From a virus, in the IMG/VR virus record IMGVR_UViG_3300020474_000001, positions 124,001 through 188,000 of that record: a DNA stretch of 64,000 nt. One strand, written 5' to 3'. The notes beneath the pieces are model-generated. The model was not told where the DNA came from. It saw only the letters and a list, made by a program, of their open reading frames with translations, and searched no databases. This document shows, piece after piece, positions 7,832-17,144 of this stretch (position 1 is its first letter; every line of letters starts with the position of its first letter). Both the position numbers and the translations under genes were made by a program.

Positions 7832-7838
7832 TCTACCA

Positions 7839-8930
7839 TTAGAAGTTGTGCTCGTCAAGACACTGCTCTTGATGATCCTCTTCAGTAGGCATCACAAAGT
7901 CAGCATCAACTTTGTCATAAAGTTCCATAAAAGCTTGCTTAGTATCATCATCAAAACGATTTACACAAACTTCAATTGCTTTTGCCTTATCACCGAAGAT
8001 ATTATATGCCTGAACGATATGAACCAGACGACGGGTGCTAATGATCTCCTCAATACCACCATCGTAGAAAGTCTTGCGGATGATATCTGCCCAGTCAGCT
8101 AGACGCTTACAGAAGTTCGTATCGCCACACAATTTATTGAGGATCTTGGTTTCAATTGCAGCACTTGGATACTCCTGCTCAAAGGTAACAGGAAACCTCT
8201 CCAGGAACGCTTCGTTGAGCACGTTAGTTCCAATAAACCGACCATCATCAGATCCCTTACCCTTTGTATTGGCAGTGGCAAATACATTAAACCCTTTTGA
8301 CGGATTAATGTACTGACCTACCTTCTTCAGGAAGACACCTTTCCCTTCGAGGATTGATTGAAGGCAAAGAATCTTGTTGGAAGCCAGGTCAATCTCGTCA
8401 AGCAGTAGAATCGCACCGCGTTGCAACGCTTCGATGACCGGACCATTGTGCCAAACGGTTTCGCCATTGACAAGGCGGAATCCACCAATGAGATCATCTT
8501 CATCAGTTTCAATAGTAATGTTTACTCGAATCAATTCACGACCCAGTTGAGCACACGCTTGCTCAACCGAGAACGTCTTGCCATTACCAGATAGACCCGT
8601 AATGAACGTTGGATAGAATAGACCGGAAGAAATAATTTTCTTAACATCATTGAAATTGCCAAACTTGATGAAGGAATCATTTTTATTAGGAATCAGGGTT
8701 TGCTTTTCGACTGAAGGAACATTATAACTCTCTTCGAGATCCTGAATTGTCTCAGAAGTTACTTCAAGATTCCACTTACCGCGACCGACCTTATACTCTT
8801 CAAGTTTCTTGGTCACAGTAGCGTAAGTGGTTCCGTTCATGGCACACCATGCGCGGAGATCTCCAGCAGTCACAGACTCACCATAAAGACTTTGAAGTGA
8901 AGTGCGAATGTAATCGGCAGAAAGTGCCAT
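7839..8930 (-). CDS. cobS: MoxR/CobS-type AAA+ ATPase
   Basis: A 363-residue protein annotated in many T4-like cyanophages as the cobaltochelatase subunit CobS. Walker A GLSGNGKT lies near residue 112, Walker B LLLDEID near 177, and sensor-like ATANTKGKG near 217. It is preceded by a small N-terminal region (LRAWCAMNG-x-TYATV). Only one gene away upstream is a VWA protein, which fits the known pairing of MoxR-type ATPases with VWA partners. The ATPase call is firm. A role in cobalamin synthesis is traditional and not shown by the sequence. Confidence 0.88.
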   Translation of the reverse strand: MALSADYIRTSLQSLYGESVTAGDLRAWCAMNGTTYATVTKKLEEYKVGRGKWNLEVTSETIQDLEESYNVPSVEKQTLIPNKNDSFIKFGNFNDVKKIISSGLFYPTFITGLSGNGKTFSVEQACAQLGRELIRVNITIETDEDDLIGGFRLVNGETVWHNGPVIEALQRGAILLLDEIDLASNKILCLQSILEGKGVFLKKVGQYINPSKGFNVFATANTKGKGSDDGRFIGTNVLNEAFLERFPVTFEQEYPSAAIETKILNKLCGDTNFCKRLADWADIIRKTFYDGGIEEIISTRRLVHIVQAYNIFGDKAKAIEVCVNRFDDDTKQAFMELYDKVDADFVMPTEEDHQEQCLDEHNF

Positions 8931-8952
8931 TGCCTTTGTTTGAACTACAACT

Positions 8953-8958
8953 AGTATA
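8953..8958 (-). promoter_or_regulatory. possible -10 element for the CobS-like gene
   Basis: TATACT on the minus strand lies 23 bases before the ATG at 8930 and directly after a terminator T-tract. No good -35 is visible at 16-18 bases, so this would be a -10-only or activator-dependent promoter. Confidence 0.35.
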
Positions 8959-8962
8959 CATG

Positions 8963-8986
8963 AAAAAAGGGGACCGTGTGGTCCCC
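8963..8986 (-). terminator. Rho-independent terminator
   Basis: Minus-strand stem GGGGACC / GGTCCCC with a four-base loop, then six T. It lies 10 bases past the stop of the 52-residue gene and separates the VWA operon from the ATPase operon. Confidence 0.88.
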
Positions 8987-8996
8987 CAGTGGACAG

Positions 8997-9155
8997 TTAT
9001 TCAAGTGTCCTCTGTTCGTAGTAATTCTCAGATATTATTTTGGCAGTGTATCCAGGATAATACCTTTGAACCCATGCGTTGATCCCCATAGCAGTAATTG
9101 CACTACTACAAACAACTAAAACTTCTTTAGTATCTTCCAATACAATGTGCTTCAT
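8997..9155 (-). CDS. 52-residue protein coupled to the VWA gene
   Basis: The ATG at 9155-9153 overlaps the stop of the VWA gene in ATGA, and the reading frame runs 53 codons to a TAA just before a terminator. The product has a polar start (MKHIVLEDTKE), a short hydrophobic middle (VLVVCSSAITAMGINAWV) and a tyrosine-rich end. I do not recognise it. Its placement suggests it works with, or is dosed to, the VWA protein. Confidence 0.55.
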   Translation of the reverse strand: MKHIVLEDTKEVLVVCSSAITAMGINAWVQRYYPGYTAKIISENYYEQRTLE

Positions 9156-11281
9156 ACTACTAAAGAAATAAACTCTCCTAGAACTTTTTTATTTAGTTTC
9201 TTTGTTTTAAGAGACTTAATGAAAGCGGATTTAATCTGACCCTTTGTTGCACCATCATTAATGTCAAAATCAGAGTTCTGAGAAAGTGTGGTTGATGACA
9301 TTCCAAAGTAAGCATGATAACCGGACCTAGTGATGCAGAAGCTTCTATTCTTTTTCCAGTCAGAAAAGATCTTATCATAAGAATCGCTACCATAACTATG
9401 GTATTGCCTGATAAAACCATTTGCTTCGCGAGGTGGCAATACTCGGATACCAATAAAGTTTACGTTTGGAAAACTTCCTTTAAGATCCTTCAATAAGGTA
9501 TCTGTAAATTCGTGGAAATATACACCAAAATTCAAAGTAGTTCCGGTCTTCCTATTACGAAGATACCCACGATCACTAGGAATTTTACGTTGACCCAGGT
9601 AAGGTTCATCTTCCCAAGGACGATCTACTAGTACGTGTCTCGCAAGTGGTCCAGCCTCACCGTCTGTAAGAACTATACACTGAACTTTTTGAACACCGGT
9701 TTCTTTACTAAATTTTGGAAGTATATTATGTAGAGTAATCAGAGCCTCATTCAAAGGAGTCCCAGATAAAGAAAGTTTGTCAGGAATACTGTAATTAGAT
9801 TGCCTTAAAGTAAAGTAAGAAGCAATCCTCCAAATGTTAATCATCTGAGTTTGTAAATCCTTACCACTCACTTTACTGGTTAATAAATTCAACATACTAA
9901 AGCAATCATCTACACAGATTAACCCATTTTCTCTTTCATAGTGTGGAGACATATCAACTGCAACATAACGTCCATATTCAGAAGAATATTCCATCTTGTT
10001 CCACTCATTTGTAAAAGCATAAACCTCAAAGGGAATTGATACTTTCTTACAGAACCAAATCAAATTATATAATTGCTTGATCGTATCCAAGAGAACATTA
10101 GACATTGAACCCGACCAATCGAGAACAAACACCAGTCCATGATTCTTTCCATCAGAAAGAGTGGTTACTTTCTTAAAAAGATCTTCACTATACTTATACG
10201 TATGAAGTTTAGAGCAGTCCAAAACACCAGTTCTAGAAGTACTAGCACGGGCATAGGAGTCTGCAGCTTTCTTGCACTCAAACTCCTTTACTAGATAATT
10301 GACTTCTTTTTGTGCTGATTTTTTGAAAGACATGAATTCTGAATCAACAGATTCATAAATGTTCCATGGGGAGACATCATATTCTTTACAATGATCAATC
10401 ATTCTCTGTTTCGATGCATTCTCATATCGGAGACACTCTTTATGAATATCAGAATTGGAAACAATAACTGTATCTAGATTAACATCAGGTATTTCCACAT
10501 ACACATTATCTGAAGAATTATCTCTATTAAGATCTTTAAGTTTTTCCTCAAGACTGTCTACAGTATGTGTGGATGTCTCACTAAATCCACCACCTTTCTT
10601 AGGAGCATCATTCGAATTATTACCATCAGCATCTTCAGATGCCGGATTAATTCCATTTTCTTTTGTTTTTGTACTATCAGATTCTTCTGAAGATTCGGAT
10701 GATTTATTGTGAGAGGCAGGAACAGAAGATTTTTCTTGATCCTTAGATTCACAAAACTCATACAGTTTTCTTGTAGCAGCAATAGCATCTTCAAAGGTTT
10801 CACACTCTGCAATCATTTGAACAATAGGTTTTTCACTATTCTCAAAGGATATATCACCATGACTACCAATCTTAAAATAAAGATTGACTCGATCAGGTAA
10901 GCTCATTTTAGAAATATCTTCTCCAGAAATGCAAAAGAAATCTCTATCAGATAGCTCTTTGTATCCCTTAAAGAAACTTTTTGAAAGACCAGGATACCTA
11001 CGCTTCATCAACTTTTCAATACGAGCATCCTCTACAATATTGAACACAGAGTGAGGAACTTCTTTTGGTGGATCCACATTTGGAGTGAACAGAGCATGTC
11101 CAACTTCATGACCAACCAACAAATCATAAACAGAATTGCTGGCACGATCCCAGAGAGGAAGGGTCAAAACTCTGGTTTCTACATTGAACTGTGCTGTCTC
11201 AACACTTCGGTTCTCTACAATGATATCTTCCGTAGCGAGCAACTTTGCCAGTTGAGACTTGATTTCGTGTGAAATGGGCAT
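9152..11281 (-). CDS. VWA-domain protein with N-terminal HExxH metallopeptidase motif (CobT-like)
   Basis: 709 residues in three parts. Residues 1-130 carry HEVGH (58-62) and a following NIVEDARIE, which together resemble a zinc-metallopeptidase H-E-x-x-H...E site. Residues about 180-260 are a Ser/Glu/Asp/Lys-rich linker. From about 375 a VWA domain has the metal-site motif DWSGS (near 385) and later T-D-G-E. Cyanophage annotations call it CobT or a peptidase. It pairs with the AAA+ ATPase downstream, as in MoxR-VWA chaperone systems. An adapter or protease that remodels a target is as plausible as cobalt chelation. Confidence 0.82.
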   Translation of the reverse strand: MPISHEIKSQLAKLLATEDIIVENRSVETAQFNVETRVLTLPLWDRASNSVYDLLVGHEVGHALFTPNVDPPKEVPHSVFNIVEDARIEKLMKRRYPGLSKSFFKGYKELSDRDFFCISGEDISKMSLPDRVNLYFKIGSHGDISFENSEKPIVQMIAECETFEDAIAATRKLYEFCESKDQEKSSVPASHNKSSESSEESDSTKTKENGINPASEDADGNNSNDAPKKGGGFSETSTHTVDSLEEKLKDLNRDNSSDNVYVEIPDVNLDTVIVSNSDIHKECLRYENASKQRMIDHCKEYDVSPWNIYESVDSEFMSFKKSAQKEVNYLVKEFECKKAADSYARASTSRTGVLDCSKLHTYKYSEDLFKKVTTLSDGKNHGLVFVLDWSGSMSNVLLDTIKQLYNLIWFCKKVSIPFEVYAFTNEWNKMEYSSEYGRYVAVDMSPHYERENGLICVDDCFSMLNLLTSKVSGKDLQTQMINIWRIASYFTLRQSNYSIPDKLSLSGTPLNEALITLHNILPKFSKETGVQKVQCIVLTDGEAGPLARHVLVDRPWEDEPYLGQRKIPSDRGYLRNRKTGTTLNFGVYFHEFTDTLLKDLKGSFPNVNFIGIRVLPPREANGFIRQYHSYGSDSYDKIFSDWKKNRSFCITRSGYHAYFGMSSTTLSQNSDFDINDGATKGQIKSAFIKSLKTKKLNKKVLGEFISLVV

Positions 11282-11302
11282 CGTCGTTTTGCGTATGCAT
11301 CA

Positions 11303-11308
11303 ATTATA
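11303..11308 (-). promoter_or_regulatory. possible -10 element before the VWA gene
   Basis: TATAAT on the minus strand, 22 bases before the ATG at 11281. Upstream a CTGCCCC motif occurs twice with a short spacer (about 11316-11335), where a -35 or activator site would lie. No TTGACA is visible. Confidence 0.35.
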
Positions 11309-11348
11309 GGGAAGGTGGGGCAGGTTCTGGGGCAGAGTAGACAGTTTT

Positions 11349-13064
11349 TCAACTGGTCACCATGCGACTAAATCCCTTAATCTTCTCAAACTTAATGGTA
11401 TCCTGAAACTTATCAAATAAACTTTCTTTGTGTGAGATGACAAAGACATTGGCATCACTCACAACATAATTGATAATTTTTAGAAACTCTTCTGTTCCAA
11501 ATGCATCGAGAGAACTATCAAATACTTCATCCATGATTAGTAGATTAGTATTTACAGAATTTTTCATTCTTGCAACTTCTCTCCAGGTAAACAAAAGAGC
11601 CAAATCTATTCTCATCTTTTCACCTTCACTAAAAGAAGAGTAAGAGAAATTATCATGTATAGCAGATTGTATTGTCTCATTAAACTCACCATCAAGACTA
11701 AAGTTGATGTAGATATCCATCATTTGAAGATATCGATTTACCTGCTGATTGATTAGAGGAAGATACTTACTAACAATCTTAGATTTAACCCCACCATCCT
11801 TTAGTAGCGAGTATGAAAACTCATAGTGACAAACTTTTTCACGTATCTCTGCTATTTGTTCAAGAGATTCTCCCAATCTTTTTTCATACTCTTGCAGTTT
11901 TTCGACTTCAGTATTTTTGTCTGCAATCTGGGAGGTAATTCCTTGAATTTCCGATTCCAAACTCTTGATTTGTTTGCGAATCTCAGAGATCGTAGTATTG
12001 TTTGTAGATATGCCATGCGTTAGAGATGTTATCTCCTTTGTGAGTTTATTGAGTTGATGCTCTCTCTCTTCTTCATTTTTAATTGCCTGTTCAAGTTCTG
12101 TAAACCCGGATTGCAACTCTACTATTTTATTTTGAGCATCGTTAATTTTATTTATTCTGAAGTCTTCGTCAATGGACTGCGTGCATGTCGGGCAAACCGT
12201 ATTGCTAGTAAAAAACTTATGATCTTTAGATACCGACTCGATGCGATGAGATATCTTCCCTCTAAGTTGATTCAACTTTTTTAACTTAGTTTTTCCATCA
12301 GACCAATCATCAAATTCAATCTGCTTCTCAACAATACTATCTTCATACTTCTCATTCTTCTTCATATGATCCAACATCTCATCTTCCAGTTTATCAATTC
12401 GATTGTGCTTTGATTCAATCATGAACTCAGCATCACGCTCAACCTTTTCGATAAACTCCTTTTGCATATTATACTTATCTGTAAGGGAAGTTTTTTTAAG
12501 ATCAGATATCTTAAGATTTTCTTTTAACTCTCTTATCCTTTCCTTAATCAACAAATTCATATTAGAAAATACTCTAATGTCCAACAAATCTTCAATCACT
12601 TCACGACGATTTGCTGGTGATAATTGCATGAATGGGACAAAACTACTACTTCCCAAAATTACAAGTTGTGTAAATGACTTATAATTCATCTTCAAAACAT
12701 TTTGTTCAAACCACTTCTGCTGATCTACAGCTGAAGCATGTTGATCTAGCAAACTATTATTTCTCCATATTTCAAATACATTCGGTTTTATCCCCCGAAC
12801 AACTTTCCACTTAACAGAAGAGATTTCAAACTCTATCACCACCAAGCAATCCTTTTCATTTACCGAATTTGGAAGCTGTGGTTTATTGATTTTACGAAAA
12901 GGTTTAGCAAACAAAGAAAATGTCAATGCATCCAAAATAGTGCTTTTGCCAGCACCATTTGTGCCAATAATCAACGTAGTTGATTTACCGGTTAAATTCA
13001 CTTCTGTAAATTGGTTGCCAGTAGAAAGAAAATTCTTCCAACTAATCTTCTCAAATAAAATCAT
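11349..13064 (-). CDS. gp46: recombination endonuclease subunit gp46 (Rad50/SbcC-like)
   Basis: The ATPase of the gp46/gp47 complex that resects DNA ends for recombination-dependent replication. The 571 residues (T4: 560) show Walker A GTNGAGKS (34-41), two long coiled-coil arms, a CPTC zinc hook near residue 292, the SFSEGEKMR signature near 480 and Walker B LLIMDE near 516. It overlaps the DUF3110 gene, which lies between it and gp47. Confidence 0.96.
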   Translation of the reverse strand: MILFEKISWKNFLSTGNQFTEVNLTGKSTTLIIGTNGAGKSTILDALTFSLFAKPFRKINKPQLPNSVNEKDCLVVIEFEISSVKWKVVRGIKPNVFEIWRNNSLLDQHASAVDQQKWFEQNVLKMNYKSFTQLVILGSSSFVPFMQLSPANRREVIEDLLDIRVFSNMNLLIKERIRELKENLKISDLKKTSLTDKYNMQKEFIEKVERDAEFMIESKHNRIDKLEDEMLDHMKKNEKYEDSIVEKQIEFDDWSDGKTKLKKLNQLRGKISHRIESVSKDHKFFTSNTVCPTCTQSIDEDFRINKINDAQNKIVELQSGFTELEQAIKNEEEREHQLNKLTKEITSLTHGISTNNTTISEIRKQIKSLESEIQGITSQIADKNTEVEKLQEYEKRLGESLEQIAEIREKVCHYEFSYSLLKDGGVKSKIVSKYLPLINQQVNRYLQMMDIYINFSLDGEFNETIQSAIHDNFSYSSFSEGEKMRIDLALLFTWREVARMKNSVNTNLLIMDEVFDSSLDAFGTEEFLKIINYVVSDANVFVISHKESLFDKFQDTIKFEKIKGFSRMVTS

Positions 13065-13323
13065 TGTTTCCTTCCTGAGGTACTACAAAATCGTTTTTCG
13101 TAATAATTGCATACTTACAGTCATTAACTTCACAACTACTAATAGCTACATCCGTATCAACTTCGATTACATGCATCTCTGGAGATCCATCTTCTTCAAG
13201 CATTAGACTAAATCTAATAGCATCATCTTCTTCTTCAAAAAAATATATTACTTCCTCCTTTTTCTCATTGATAGCATAGTAAATGGTTTCTGCTTCTCTG
13301 CCCAAAATAGTAATTACAAACAT
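13051..13323 (-). CDS. DUF3110 family protein
   Basis: 90 residues with the pattern of the cyanobacterial DUF3110 family: an N-terminal strand, VIYFFEEEDDAIRFSLMLEEDG, then E-M-HVIEVD and a cysteine-containing end. The function is unknown. Presence of this cyanobacterial family supports a cyanobacterial host. It sits between gp47 and gp46 and overlaps the gp46 start by 14 bases. Confidence 0.75.
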   Translation of the reverse strand: MFVITILGREAETIYYAINEKKEEVIYFFEEEDDAIRFSLMLEEDGSPEMHVIEVDTDVAISSCEVNDCKYAIITKNDFVVPQEGNNDFI

Positions 13324-13324
13324 A

Positions 13325-14365
13325 TTATATCATCTCACATGCTTCTTGGTAAACTTGCTTCATAATCATCTGTATCTTGGATTTGTCAATATCAACTTCG
13401 GACTCTTCAATATACCTATTCAAAATGGACAAAGTATCTTCAGTTTCAAAAGCCTCAAACTCTTCATTCTCATGTATATCAAAGTTCTCAACAATTTTAA
13501 GATCAGCAACTCCAGCTGAATATAACTTATCGATTACCTTTTCAAATTCTTTAGGTCTAGGTTTATTGCGAACAATTACCTTGACAATTTTATCTTTATA
13601 TGGTCTTGAATCAAGAAGAGATGCTGGTTCATCATCATAATACAACTTTGTAAATAACTTGTAAGGATTATCGATCGGTGTAAGTTCTAAAGTATCGGTG
13701 TCAAATATATGAAATCCTCTAGGATCATCCACATCATTCCAGTAAATTTCATAAGGATTTCCCAGATAAGTTATTTTCCCATCAGTTGATCGAGTGTGAT
13801 AATGACCACTGAATACCTTATCAAACTTATTAAATGATTCGCGATCAAAACCATGCTGCATGAAGACGTGCTTATTAGCTGCAAATCCTGCTAGTTCAAG
13901 GTGTCCCATTGACACTCTACAATCTGTCTTATCAATAAGTTTAAAAGTTTTTTTCTCGTTTTGAGAATTGATCCAAGGAATGAATAAAATCTTGAGTTTG
14001 TCTACCAATACCTCTTTTGCTTCTGAATATACACTCACATTATCATACTCACGAAGTAACAAATCTACTGCATTTACATCGTTTGTATTCTTATGATATG
14101 CATCATGATTGCCAACAATCAAATGAACTTTGATTCCACGTTCTTTGATTGGGTCAAAAATATTATTCTTTGCCCAAGACAAGGCACCAAAATTTACCCC
14201 AGTCCGATTATCAAAGGCATCTCCAAGATGTAAGATAGTACTAATACCTTCTTTGTCTATTGTAGGGAAGAAAACGTCATTATAAAATTTCAAAAAATAA
14301 TCATGAAATAGTTTAGAGTTTTTACGGGCACCGTAGTGTGTGTCCGTAATAATTGCAACTTTCAT
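13325..14365 (-). CDS. gp47: recombination endonuclease subunit gp47 (Mre11/SbcD-like)
   Basis: The nuclease partner of gp46. The 346 residues (T4: 339) contain the metallophosphoesterase motifs ITDTHYG (6-12), HLGDAFDNR (mid-40s), VGNHDAYH (mid-80s) and FSGHYHTRS (near 185). The ATG at 14365 overlaps the gp55 stop by one base (TGATG). A TTG one codon earlier is not needed. Confidence 0.96.
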   Translation of the reverse strand: MKVAIITDTHYGARKNSKLFHDYFLKFYNDVFFPTIDKEGISTILHLGDAFDNRTGVNFGALSWAKNNIFDPIKERGIKVHLIVGNHDAYHKNTNDVNAVDLLLREYDNVSVYSEAKEVLVDKLKILFIPWINSQNEKKTFKLIDKTDCRVSMGHLELAGFAANKHVFMQHGFDRESFNKFDKVFSGHYHTRSTDGKITYLGNPYEIYWNDVDDPRGFHIFDTDTLELTPIDNPYKLFTKLYYDDEPASLLDSRPYKDKIVKVIVRNKPRPKEFEKVIDKLYSAGVADLKIVENFDIHENEEFEAFETEDTLSILNRYIEESEVDIDKSKIQMIMKQVYQEACEMI

Positions 14366-14901
14366 CAATACCGAAGTTTGGAGTGTACCTGGTCCTTAAT
14401 TTGATTATAGTCAGAATAGTTCGATCCGTCAAGTGTGTTGCTATCATCAAACACTTCGTTATAACCTGACCTCTCAATAATTTTATTTTTAATATCTAAC
14501 TGACGCTTCTCTCTTTGGATACGACGAAGGAATGCGTAGTGAATGATTTGTGTGAAGTATGCAAAAGGATTCTGAGATTTCTGTGGATCAAAATTATGAA
14601 TGTACTGAACACAGTTTTCAATCCCATCAGATATCATATCCTCCTTGAACATATAGTTCACAAAGTTTGGTTTGAATGACAAGTGATTCGCAATCTTTAA
14701 AAAACACTCACCAATGTAATTTGGTATTGGTGGTTTTGTATCCCATCTAGTTGCTCTATCTGCCTTCTCTGGCTCTCTGCCGTACTTCTTAATAAATGTT
14801 CTCTCAACCTCTGCTCTGTATGCAGAAAGTGCTGCTAAAAACTCTTTATTATTAACATAGTGCTCTGATCTTTTTCTTTTTGCCACAGTATTTCCCAACA
14901 T
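14365..14901 (-). CDS. gp55: late-transcription sigma factor gp55
   Basis: A highly diverged sigma factor that directs host RNA polymerase to ATAAATA late promoters with gp45 as coactivator. The 178 residues (T4: 185) contain the diagnostic DGIENCVQYIHNFDP and NPFAYFTQIIHYAFLRRI blocks, followed by REKRQ. I use the ATG at 14901. A GTG five codons later (14886) is an alternative start. It is driven by a strong consensus promoter directly upstream. Confidence 0.95.
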   Translation of the reverse strand: MLGNTVAKRKRSEHYVNNKEFLAALSAYRAEVERTFIKKYGREPEKADRATRWDTKPPIPNYIGECFLKIANHLSFKPNFVNYMFKEDMISDGIENCVQYIHNFDPQKSQNPFAYFTQIIHYAFLRRIQREKRQLDIKNKIIERSGYNEVFDDSNTLDGSNYSDYNQIKDQVHSKLRY

Positions 14902-14926
14902 AAGATACTCTAATAATTATGTAGTA

Positions 14927-14955
14927 ATTATATCACTGAAACGTGGTATTGACAA
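14927..14955 (-). promoter_or_regulatory. strong sigma70-type early promoter before gp55
   Basis: Minus strand TTGTCA (14950-14955), 17-base spacer, TATAAT (14927-14932), with an extended -10 TG one base upstream of the hexamer. It lies 26 bases before the gp55 ATG and should be read by unmodified host polymerase, giving early gp55, gp47 and gp46. Confidence 0.8.
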
Positions 14956-15018
14956 ATCCTCAAAATACCTCTAGAATAACTATGTCAGGGTTGATAAGAA
15001 ATACTATAGATATAGATA

Positions 15019-15432
15019 TTACTCAGTATCAGTTTCAGTTTCTTTGTTAAAGAGTCTTTCTAAAATCTCTTTGGCATCATTAATATTGGAGATATATCCC
15101 ATTTCTTTAGTAATGTTTCCAGATCCACCCTTGTTCTTTTTTTTATTCTGATGAATAAACTCTTGATGCATTTTAATTACATCTATATCAGAAGATTCTG
15201 ATATTGTTAGTACATCGTCTAAACTTATTATATACATGTCATCTTTAGACATTTTGATCCAAGGTTCAACTTTATATCCAATCACATCTCCTTTAATGTG
15301 AACCTCTCCAATTATAACAGGATTTGATAGTATAAGGAATATTTTGTCACCTTCTTCTGAAGCAGCTACTTTTGCAAATATTTCTTCACTATTCTTCAGT
15401 TTTATGACTGCGTAAAAATCCTCTTCTATCAC
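15019..15432 (-). CDS. conserved cyanophage protein, Sm-like fold possible
   Basis: 137 residues. The first 80 form a run of short strands (FYAVIKLKNSEEIFAKV, DKIFLILSNPVII, GYKVEPWI and onward), a layout like an Sm or SH3-like barrel. The rest is a charged linker with KKKNKGG and a helical end. It overlaps the uvsW stop by four bases and is the last gene of the uvsY-uvsW operon. The function is unknown. The fold is inferred from the strand pattern only. Confidence 0.6.
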   Translation of the reverse strand: MIEEDFYAVIKLKNSEEIFAKVAASEEGDKIFLILSNPVIIGEVHIKGDVIGYKVEPWIKMSKDDMYIISLDDVLTISESSDIDVIKMHQEFIHQNKKKNKGGSGNITKEMGYISNINDAKEILERLFNKETETDTE

Positions 15433-16916
15433 ATTGAATCTCCTTTTCTAATTTGAATTGTGATTATCTCATAATTAAATTTTTCTTCATTATAGATTTT
15501 AATTCTTTCAATTAAATGGTTAAGTGTGTAGTTATTTCTGGACCCCTTTCGGATATCATCACCAATATCATATAGAACTGCTTTTGATTTAGTGCTACTT
15601 CTTCGCAATACCCTGCCAATAGACTGGAGATTCCTAATTCTAGACTTGGAAGGAGAAGCAAAAATGACATTATGCAAATTCTTTATATTAATACCTGTAG
15701 AGAATGTGCCATAAGAAGCTACAATGATTGCATGATTTTCTCTCTCAGTAATCTCACGAATCAATTCTCTTTGTTCAGTGTCAACTCCACCATGGACAAA
15801 GAATACTTTATGGTCATCTCGCTTATCACTATTTATCTTTTCATATAGTATAGCTCCATGACTTTCAACTCTTTGAAAGAGAACCAAAGTATTTCCTTTG
15901 AGATCTAGTGCTAAATTTTTAATGAAGTTGTTTCTTTGATCGTGTGTTATTAGATATTGAATTTCATCTTCATAAGTTTCAAATGTATTCTCGGGATGTT
16001 TTAATACAAGACACTGAATATCTAATTGAGCAAGATGTCCTTGTCTCATCAATTCTTCTGTTTTTGTTACTTTGTATGAAGGTCCAAACAATCCCTCTAA
16101 GACCCACTTATGCGTCTGTGTGCCGTCTAAAGTGCCTGTAAACCCAAATCTATACTTTGCATGGTGTAATTTGGTCATGATTTGAATCAATGACTTGCTC
16201 TTGAATAAATGAGCTTCATCACCTATAATGACGTTGTAATCTTCAAAGAAAGATCTATCTAACTTGTAAATAGATTGCCATGTAGTAATTGTAACTGGCA
16301 TTTCATTACTTTTCTCTCTACCAGAATAAATTTTGTGACAATATGACTGAGAATCCCAACCATAATCTTCAAAGTCCTTATACAACTGCTCTACTAAAGA
16401 TGTCGTTGGAAGAACTAGTAATATTTTTTCGCCTTGAGAATGATAGTATCTCACGATTGAGTAAATCATCAGAGATTTTCCAGAAGCAGTTGGACTTATC
16501 AATAGCTTCCTGTTATGTCTTAACGCACCATAAACTCCTTCAACCTGATACTTTCTAGGTCTGTGTCTACTGATTGCCTCCATGTATCCCTGGACACCCT
16601 CATAAGTAATATCGTCGTTCTCCTCATATGGAGTGCCATAGAACTTATTGTCTTCAAATTTGTAGGTATAATTATAATTATTACAAAACTGCACAATTTT
16701 ATCTAACAGACCAACATATATCTGCTTAGATCTGATATCAAATAAGTGTATCTCTCCATTCCAGTTTCTACCACGATACTGTGGCATAAACTTTGCATTT
16801 GGTACTTCAAACGTGAAGTGGTCTCTTAACTCATACTCAATATGAGGTTCTGTTTTTACTTTTAAAAATACTTCGTTTGACTTTGAAATAATAAGATTTC
16901 CTTTTGCTTCAATCAC
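15429..16916 (-). CDS. uvsW: UvsW RNA-DNA/DNA helicase
   Basis: A superfamily 2 helicase that unwinds R-loops and branched DNA during the switch from origin- to recombination-driven replication. The 495 residues (T4: 503) include Walker A SPTASGKS (141-148), the DEAH box (233-236), RFGFTGTL motif III and a C-terminal SIGRVLRRS motif VI. The only suitable start is a GTG at 16916 with a weak ribosome site. Confidence 0.95.
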   Translation of the reverse strand: MIEAKGNLIISKSNEVFLKVKTEPHIEYELRDHFTFEVPNAKFMPQYRGRNWNGEIHLFDIRSKQIYVGLLDKIVQFCNNYNYTYKFEDNKFYGTPYEENDDITYEGVQGYMEAISRHRPRKYQVEGVYGALRHNRKLLISPTASGKSLMIYSIVRYYHSQGEKILLVLPTTSLVEQLYKDFEDYGWDSQSYCHKIYSGREKSNEMPVTITTWQSIYKLDRSFFEDYNVIIGDEAHLFKSKSLIQIMTKLHHAKYRFGFTGTLDGTQTHKWVLEGLFGPSYKVTKTEELMRQGHLAQLDIQCLVLKHPENTFETYEDEIQYLITHDQRNNFIKNLALDLKGNTLVLFQRVESHGAILYEKINSDKRDDHKVFFVHGGVDTEQRELIREITERENHAIIVASYGTFSTGINIKNLHNVIFASPSKSRIRNLQSIGRVLRRSSTKSKAVLYDIGDDIRKGSRNNYTLNHLIERIKIYNEEKFNYEIITIQIRKGDSM

Positions 16917-16943
16917 AAATGTTCATCCATCTGTGAGTATTTA

Positions 16944-17144
16944 TCACATCTCGTGGAACTTATGATCCAATATACAACGATACAAATTATCTCTCAATTC
17001 CCACAACTGCTCTTGCTCTTCAACTGGTCTAGCAGGAGATCCTGGCCAATTTTTGATTGTTTCTTGAACACAATGATACATTAAGTATATATCTTCTATA
17101 CTTGCATCTAGTTGATAGTACCCATCACCGAACTCTTCTTCCAT
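16944..17144 (-). CDS. small conserved protein between uvsY and uvsW
   Basis: 66 residues, probably all helical, with YLMYHCVQETIKNWPG followed by PARPVEEQEQLWELRDNLYRCILDHKF. The ATG overlaps the uvsY stop region by one base. A small gene also sits at this place in T4, but I see no clear sequence match. The function is unknown. Confidence 0.65.
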   Translation of the reverse strand: MEEEFGDGYYQLDASIEDIYLMYHCVQETIKNWPGSPARPVEEQEQLWELRDNLYRCILDHKFHEM

